Assembly: GCF_905372745.1 (NCBI RefSeq)
Contig: NZ_CAJPQR010000014.1
Location: 1 to 47,143, forward strand
DNA from: an uncultured Campylobacter sp.
Lineage (GTDB): Bacteria; Campylobacterota; Campylobacteria; Campylobacterales; Campylobacteraceae
DNA: 47,143 nt
Direction of reading: 5' to 3'
Shown here: positions 43,268 through 47,143 of the stretch, in pieces
How the letters are laid out: every line of letters begins with the position of its first letter
Numbering within the stretch: the stretch's first letter is position 1
Program-made: the position numbers and the translations under genes
Notes under the pieces: generated by a model
Database searches by the model: none
Seen by the model: only the letters and a program-made list of their open reading frames with translations
What the model was told of the DNA's origin: nothing

Positions 43268-43849
43268 CTAATTTTTTCTAGGCCTGCCTTTATTGTTTTT
43301 CTTCGGCATGACGCCTCTCCTTAAGGCTCTAAAGCTTTTCCCATCTTTGCCGGCTATATTTTGCTCCCCTTTGCATAGATATGACAGCACTTTCTCTTTC
43401 AGAATTTGTATTTTTTCTTTGTCGTCGTAGCAAATTCTACCCAGCCCATTATTCTTATACTTTCCTAAATTGCAATTATGAGAACACCCTTTGCCTTTTG
43501 TAATATTATTATTCCAATAGTCGCAAAGACGTTTGGCTGTCTTTGGTGTTGTTTGCTCTCTAGTATTTTGCCCATCCATAAAGATAACTACGTGAGCGTG
43601 TAAGTGGTTATATCCACTATCTCCTTGCTCCATTTTGATAATATAGCCTTTTGAATTTTTAAATAGCGTATTGCCTCGTTTATTGGTGTACAAGTGGTTG
43701 ATATCATTGTCAAAGCTTTCCAATGTAGCATCGTCTCTATTTTCTTGTCTATAATACAAATCAACCCTTATCACGTCTATCCTGGAATTAGTTTGCATAA
43801 TTCCATCTACATATTCATTTAGGCTTTCTTGCCTTCTCTGTTCTGCCAC
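43268..43849 (-). CDS. Inovirus-Gp2/YagK-YfjJ-like HUH-fold protein
   Basis: The 193-residue product has H82-H84-H86 in NHLHAHVVIF, a histidine pattern of HUH/Rep-type nicking enzymes. The following segments (DYWNNNITKGKGCSHNCN, then GLGRICYDDKEK and a basic end KNNKGRPRKN) match inovirus Gp2 and YagK/YfjJ families known from filamentous phages and prophages. A role in DNA replication or nicking is inferred. Annotated start is GTG 43849, but it has no ribosome site. An ATG at 43865 with AAAGGAG eight bases upstream is out of frame by one base across an A7 tract. Confidence 0.72.
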   Translation of the reverse strand: MAEQRRQESLNEYVDGIMQTNSRIDVIRVDLYYRQENRDDATLESFDNDINHLYTNKRGNTLFKNSKGYIIKMEQGDSGYNHLHAHVVIFMDGQNTREQTTPKTAKRLCDYWNNNITKGKGCSHNCNLGKYKNNGLGRICYDDKEKIQILKEKVLSYLCKGEQNIAGKDGKSFRALRRGVMPKKNNKGRPRKN

Positions 43850-43853
43850 AGTG

Positions 43854-43860
43854 TTTTTTT
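43854..43860 (-). repeat. A7 homopolymer between ribosome site and coding frame
   Basis: Seven A on the minus strand between ATG 43865 and GTG 43849. With six A the strong ATG is in frame with the Gp2-like protein; with seven it is not. Confidence 0.6.
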
Positions 43861-44081
43861 GTCATATTTAACTCCTTTGATATTTTAGATAACTACAGAT
43901 CGTATATTTAGCTATTTTTGTATCTATTAATAACTTTAAATTAATTAATAATACTTATTATGCTAAAATCAAAGCCTATAGAAATCAATATAGCCGATTG
44001 GCTAAGGGCTTGATATTCTATACGTCTTAAATTATCAGTTAATATACGTACTTATGGCAAAAACAAAAAAAGTAAAATATT

Positions 44082-44122
44082 AATATACACTCAAAGCCCA
44101 TATCGGACTTTGAGTGTATATT
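44082..44122 (-). terminator. Terminator after the Rad52-like gene
   Basis: AATATACACTCAAAG and CTTTGAGTGTATATT form a 15-bp perfect stem with CC/GG extension in the loop. On the minus strand it is followed by AATATTTTACTTTTTTT, three bases after the rad52-like stop. Confidence 0.78.
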
Positions 44123-44124
44123 TA

Positions 44125-44838
44125 TTATGCAACGTTAGGGTTAATGGCTTTATACCATTGCTTGCTGCCGTTGTCCCATCTAAAGCCAAGAGATTTAATC
44201 GTATCCTTTTTTGAAAATACGTCTTTCCCAGTAACTAGCAAAAATCCATTTCGTTGGACGATGTCTAAACCTAAATTTTGTAAGGTCGTTTGCTCGTCGG
44301 TTTGGCTGAGGTTGTTCTGTCTGGTATAGAAGTTAGGTTTTTGTTCTTGCTTGTGTAGGCTGACGGTAGCTTTTGACAAATTGTTTTGCTGTGCATTTTG
44401 CGGAACGTAGTTACGGCTTTTGTCGTATAGAGAATTGCCGAATTGATTTCCAAATGTCCGCAAACTCCTTTTTAGTGCATCGGTTACGGCCTCCTTTGCG
44501 CTGTTTTCGTGAGCGTCTGCTAGACTTTTGGCTACCCCTGTGCCAAATCCTACATCTTGACGAGTAATGTATTTGGAGTGATCCAAGCTAAAGACATCAA
44601 CCTTAACTACGGCTTTATAGCAAATGACGGCGTTTTGATTATTGTTCGTCTCTTGCGATACTTGTCCTAACGAAACGATACTGTAACTCCAGCTCCCGAA
44701 TCCAAAAATGTTATTGGCCGCTTCTATAACGTCAAAACCTTCCAAGTAGGATAATTTAATACCGGCTTTTTCTCTTGTTCTTATCCTGCTGCTATCTAGT
44801 TCTTCTTGCAGGATTTTAATTTGTTTTTCGTTAAACAT
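44125..44838 (-). CDS. Rad52/22-family single-strand annealing protein
   Basis: Phage-type annealing protein for recombination. The N-terminal domain has AGIKLSYLEGFDVIEAANNIFGFGSWSY, then DVGFGTGVAKSLADAHENSAKEAVTDALKRSLRTFGNQFGNSLY, the diagnostic Rad52 core. A linker and a C-terminal domain follow (TIKSLGFRWDNGSKQWYK), which resembles small nucleic-acid-associated modules. The 237 residues are usual for phage forms. It is last in a minus-strand row with the Gp157-like and DUF932 genes, a common early-phage or plasmid recombination set. The neighbours suggest a working module. Confidence 0.85.
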   Translation of the reverse strand: MFNEKQIKILQEELDSSRIRTREKAGIKLSYLEGFDVIEAANNIFGFGSWSYSIVSLGQVSQETNNNQNAVICYKAVVKVDVFSLDHSKYITRQDVGFGTGVAKSLADAHENSAKEAVTDALKRSLRTFGNQFGNSLYDKSRNYVPQNAQQNNLSKATVSLHKQEQKPNFYTRQNNLSQTDEQTTLQNLGLDIVQRNGFLLVTGKDVFSKKDTIKSLGFRWDNGSKQWYKAINPNVA

Positions 44839-44849
44839 CTAATATCCTT

Positions 44850-45440
44850 TTAAACGGCTTTTGGAAGCTCGTCGTCTACTGGGAGCATATTGATATTGTT
44901 AGGTTTGACGTCTCTTTTTTTATTAACCTTGATTTTGGCTGGGCAAACGGTGCTAACGATCGAAATTTCCGCAAAATCCTTTATTTCATCTCGTCTACCG
45001 TCTTTTAGTCCTTCTTCTATGGCCTCCATGTCAAGGCTAAATTTTACGTAGCCTAGGCTCATTAACGCAGCCTCGTCTTTAATCTTGATTTCATCTTTTG
45101 TCTTTACGTTTTCTTTAATCAGAGTTAAAGATGAGATTACGTTACCGTCTATTCTGTCGATACCGTTTTCCAAAAAAAATTCCGCCGCTATCTCTTTTGC
45201 GATCTCTAGCGCTTGTGTTAAGTTTCGTTTCAGAGTTTGAAGCTCTTGTATGTCTTGAGATAAAATGTCTATCTTATTTTTAATCTCGTCTAGAGATAAC
45301 CCTAAGTAGTCGCATTTTTGAAAGTAGCTCGTACTATTGTTTTCTAGGATGCCTTTAAGATACTCTTTAAAATTTTGTGTAGGCTTATTTTCGTTTAAGT
45401 GTTCTATCTCAGATTGTAGCTTGTAGTTTATAAGTTTCAT
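44850..45440 (-). CDS. Gp157-like coiled-coil protein of the recombination module
   Basis: A 196-residue product with a coiled coil at about 50-90 (DEIKNKIDILSQDIQELQTLK) and the typical end of Siphovirus Gp157 proteins: charged strand pairs and a lysine-containing segment (FSLDMEAIEEGLKDGRRDEI). It lies between DUF932 and Rad52-like genes, the position in which Gp157 homologs often occur. Function is not established. Eleven bases separate it from the next gene. Confidence 0.6.
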   Translation of the reverse strand: MKLINYKLQSEIEHLNENKPTQNFKEYLKGILENNSTSYFQKCDYLGLSLDEIKNKIDILSQDIQELQTLKRNLTQALEIAKEIAAEFFLENGIDRIDGNVISSLTLIKENVKTKDEIKIKDEAALMSLGYVKFSLDMEAIEEGLKDGRRDEIKDFAEISIVSTVCPAKIKVNKKRDVKPNNINMLPVDDELPKAV

Positions 45441-45449
45441 TTTTCTGCC

Positions 45450-46265
45450 TTATGCTATCAACTTGCTTTGAGTAGCTTTAATCTTGGCGATGCCTTCTGC
45501 CATATTCCAAAGCTTCTTGTTTATGTCTGTATCGGTAGAAATCGATTTTATAATCCTGCTAGTAAATCGTCTATTCGTTTCGGCGTTAATTCCGCTAATG
45601 TTGCCCCTAATCAAATGTTCCTGGATGGTGTTAAAAGTAGTATATAGGTCGTCCTTCTCGTCTTCTATTCTGTGCGGAACCAATAAATCTCTATAATCCA
45701 CCTCCAAATGCTTTTCAAATCTTAACGGGATCGCAGCCTTGGCAAAGCTTGCTTTATCGTCTTGGGTTAGCGGTATTTTGCTAAATAGCTTTATTTTGTC
45801 CAAAATATCGTATTTGGCTTTGGCTATTTTGTTTATAGCGATCGATACGTCGTTTTCTTTGTCGCCCAAGTGTTTTATTTGGTAAGACTCGAATACTTCG
45901 TCTGATACCACTAGGCCGTTAGCGCAAACGAATCTAAATACGCCCGCACTTATACTAAAGCATTTGCTTCTATCGTGCGAATTGAACAGCAAAAGCTCTA
46001 CTACATTCTCTCCCGGGTTTAAAAAATCGTCTAGATGACGAAACCTTACGTAATGCTTTTGAAATCCCTCTTTCTTTTCGTCTCTCACGTTTGCTTCGCT
46101 TACGCCTACGGGATACCAAGCGTAATCCCTGATCTCGTTTATTACGTCGATCGTAGATATAAAGTGATACTTGTCGCTTGCTTCAAAATACGGTTCGTCC
46201 GCAAACAAAGACGGAGCTAGTTGCTCTAATTGCTCATTAGTGAGCGGTTCGTTTGATATAGTCAT
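45450..46265 (-). CDS. DUF932 domain protein
   Basis: A 271-residue protein of the DUF932 family, frequent on plasmids, phages and islands, with unknown function. Recognised by STIDVINEIRDYAWYPVGVSEANVRDEKKEGFQKHYVRF, RSKCFSISAGVFRFVCANGLVVSDEVF and the C-terminal helices. The start has AAAGGAG, nine bases before the ATG. First of the three-gene recombination row; 9 bases separate it from the next gene. Confidence 0.85.
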   Translation of the reverse strand: MTISNEPLTNEQLEQLAPSLFADEPYFEASDKYHFISTIDVINEIRDYAWYPVGVSEANVRDEKKEGFQKHYVRFRHLDDFLNPGENVVELLLFNSHDRSKCFSISAGVFRFVCANGLVVSDEVFESYQIKHLGDKENDVSIAINKIAKAKYDILDKIKLFSKIPLTQDDKASFAKAAIPLRFEKHLEVDYRDLLVPHRIEDEKDDLYTTFNTIQEHLIRGNISGINAETNRRFTSRIIKSISTDTDINKKLWNMAEGIAKIKATQSKLIA

Positions 46266-46311
46266 TTTTTGTTTCTCCTTTCGACTATTATTTCGGTTAT
46301 GAATAGCAAGG

Positions 46312-46377
46312 TTATTCGTCTATACTATCCTTAATTATTTTAGCGACAGCCATCACTATCTCTAAAAAAACTCCCAT
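46312..46377 (-). CDS. 21-residue amphipathic peptide, third gene of a micro-operon
   Basis: Not in standard gene size. AGGAGG (46384-46389 on the plus strand as CCTCCT) precedes ATG 46377 by six bases, an excellent ribosome site. The product begins MGVFLEIVMAV and ends AKIIKDSIDE, a short amphipathic helix with hydrophobic start, similar in size and character to type I toxins or modulin-like peptides. It may also be a leader peptide for the DUF932 gene 47 bp downstream. Coding is supported only by the ribosome site and by the two sister genes. Confidence 0.5.
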   Translation of the reverse strand: MGVFLEIVMAVAKIIKDSIDE

Positions 46378-46387
46378 TTTACGCCTC

Positions 46388-46489
46388 CTAAAAGTATAAT
46401 TTAAAAATTACGCAGTTGATTGGAAAATATCCAAAACCTGTTTCTGCCGTCGGTGAACTATCGCCTATACTGACTACGCTAGAACTCAT
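46388..46489 (-). CDS. 33-residue peptide, second gene of a micro-operon
   Basis: Starts at ATG 46489, inside the end of the upstream small gene (11-base overlap), with AAAGGAA about five bases before it. The product runs MSSSVVSIGDSSPTAETGFG and closes with a hydrophobic end INCVIFKLYF. Its stop overlaps the ribosome site of the third gene, which suggests translational coupling. No family recognised. Confidence 0.5.
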   Translation of the reverse strand: MSSSVVSIGDSSPTAETGFGYFPINCVIFKLYF

Positions 46490-46583
46490 ATCTATTCCTT
46501 TTGCGTTTTAGACGTAATAGTTTATGGATTAGTCTTTTGATCCAAGACGGCCTCTTATTTGGTAAAAAGCAACGATTTACCAT
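46479..46583 (-). CDS. 34-residue basic peptide, first gene of a micro-operon
   Basis: ATG 46583 with AAGGAG five bases upstream. The product is very basic (RPSWIKRLIHKLLRLKRKRN), with about a dozen Lys/Arg, likely nucleic-acid or membrane binding. Its end overlaps the start of the next small gene. An AT-rich region with possible -10 boxes lies 30-60 bp upstream. Function is unknown. Confidence 0.5.
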   Translation of the reverse strand: MVNRCFLPNKRPSWIKRLIHKLLRLKRKRNRYEF

Positions 46584-46672
46584 ATTAGCTCCTTGAAAAG
46601 TGAAGTAGCGATATATTTCTATATGCTTATATAAATAATATATAATTGAAATTTTTTCATTTTGATCCCATA

Positions 46673-46702
46673 TCCACCCATGGCAGATTAGCCATAGGTG
46701 GA
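46673..46702. repeat. Near-perfect 12-bp hairpin in the gap
   Basis: TCCACCCATGGC and GCCATAGGTGGA pair with one mismatch, loop AGATTA. It lies between the micro-operon and the helix-turn-helix gene, near a G7 run at 46726-46732. It could be a terminator, a protein site, or a replication or packaging hairpin. Confidence 0.5.
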
Positions 46703-46789
46703 GATCTTTGTGCCTTGTTGAAGTAGGGGGGGTGTTTTGTAAGTGCGTAAAATAAAAAGGGTGATATTGCTTAATTTGTAGCGGTTTTG

Positions 46790-47005
46790 TTAGTTTAGGG
46801 CGGGTAGAGTGTTGCTTTCTAAGAATAAAATCAAGACTTGCCTACTAATAAAATTCTTGGTGCCGATCTTCACCACCTCTATTTCTCTATTGTAAATCAA
46901 CTTCTTTAGCATATCAGATTTTATCAAGTTCATCTCCTCTATATCCTTTATACTAAACAGCAATCCTTTTGGAAGGAGCGAATCATAATTTGCATAAATT
47001 TTCAT
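46790..47005 (-). CDS. Small helix-turn-helix protein, excisionase/AlpA-like
   Basis: The 71 residues from ATG 47005 (AAGGA eight bases upstream) read MKIYANYDSLLPKGLLFSIKD and then IEEMNLIKSDMLKKLIYNREIEVVKIGTKNFISRQVL. This is a short winged-helix fold of the MerR/AlpA/excisionase class, common as control or excision factor in integrated elements. An upstream TTG at 47035 would add ten residues but has no ribosome site. It is the likely controller of the leftward genes. Confidence 0.7.
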   Translation of the reverse strand: MKIYANYDSLLPKGLLFSIKDIEEMNLIKSDMLKKLIYNREIEVVKIGTKNFISRQVLILFLESNTLPALN

Positions 47006-47143
47006 TTTCAAAATCCTTGGGCTGTATTTTGTCAATGGATTGAGCTGCTGAAAAAAGAAAGTACTAAAAGCGCATACGAAATCTAAAATTTATGCAACTA
47101 TTTTTTTAGATAGTATATATTTACTTTTATCATTGTATAATGT

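Larger units (their letters stand above)
39160..47143 (+). mobile_element. Integrative element in tRNA-Leu(CAA), left part
   Basis: Left border is the truncated tRNA-Leu 3' half at 39160-39219. Inside follow a tyrosine integrase, HigBA, a degraded restriction gene, three secreted paralogs, a Gp2-like HUH protein, a Rad52/Gp157/DUF932 module, very small genes and a helix-turn-helix protein. Sequence is AT-rich and nearly without AAATTT. No capsid, packaging or conjugation gene is seen, so whether it is a phage satellite, defective prophage or genomic island remains open. The right end is not in the window. Confidence 0.8.

Noticed and set aside
1..47143. CRISPR array or rRNA genes
   Set aside because: No regularly spaced repeats and no rRNA-like sequence seen on reading the window.

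Overview
The window looks like a chromosome segment of a Campylobacter, probably an oral or anaerobic species of the C. showae/rectus/concisus/curvus type. This is inferred from gene content and order. The hemH, oxidoreductase, alaS, maf, PBP1A block and the fliW, bamD, lon block both recall C. jejuni synteny. A pflA-type flagellar gene is present, and the non-transferred DNA is saturated with AAATTT hexamers. I could not run a database search, so the species is not fixed.

Layout. (1) 59-3782: aspartate metabolism, with aspA (aspartase), dcuA (C4-dicarboxylate antiporter) and an aspartate/glutamate-type racemase, separated by clear terminators. This is a route for feeding aspartate into fumarate respiration. 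(2) 3867-8710: an unrecognised acidic protein, the periplasmic TPR flagellar protein PflA, and an internally duplicated membrane protein whose first repeat is broken by an in-frame TAG. (3) 9064-17479: PBP1A, Maf, a four-helix membrane protein and alaS on the minus strand; then an oxidoreductase, hemH and a small helical protein on the plus strand. (4) 17706-24384: an AT-richer accessory block. It holds a 1068-residue secreted protein and a minus-strand operon of three prepilin-like proteins followed by long-form hpf. Together these resemble the mshD/O/P/Q part of an MSHA pilus locus. (5) 24488-28105: fliW, bamD, lon. (6) 28463-38563: a sulfate assimilation cluster transcribed leftward (cysI, cysG, sbp, cysT, cysW, cysA, cysH, then cysD, cysN). 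It covers sulfate uptake, ATP sulfurylase, APS reductase, sulfite reductase and siroheme synthesis. No APS kinase (cysC) or sulfite reductase flavoprotein (cysJ) is seen.

(7) 39160 to the window end: the left part of an integrative element. It begins at a truncated 3' half of a tRNA-Leu(CAA) gene (the attachment site), followed by a 12-bp tandem repeat and a tyrosine integrase. The cargo is a HigBA toxin-antitoxin pair with a nearly leaderless promoter, the wreck of a type ISP-like restriction enzyme, and three tandem paralogous secreted proteins of unknown function. It continues with an inovirus-Gp2-like HUH protein whose good start codon is one base out of frame across an A7 tract, and a recombination module (Rad52-type annealing protein, Gp157-like protein, DUF932 protein). 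It ends in three very short overlapping genes of 34, 33 and 21 codons, each with its own ribosome binding site, and a small helix-turn-helix protein. The right end lies outside the window. If the interpretation is right, an intact tRNA-Leu(CAA) should sit there.

The most promising material for something undescribed is in this element: the micro-operon at 46312-46583, the secreted paralog trio at 41884-43165 and the frame-switch candidate at 43849-43865. Also worth following are the extreme AAATTT density in the core DNA (and its loss in the element) and the split MSHA-like locus.
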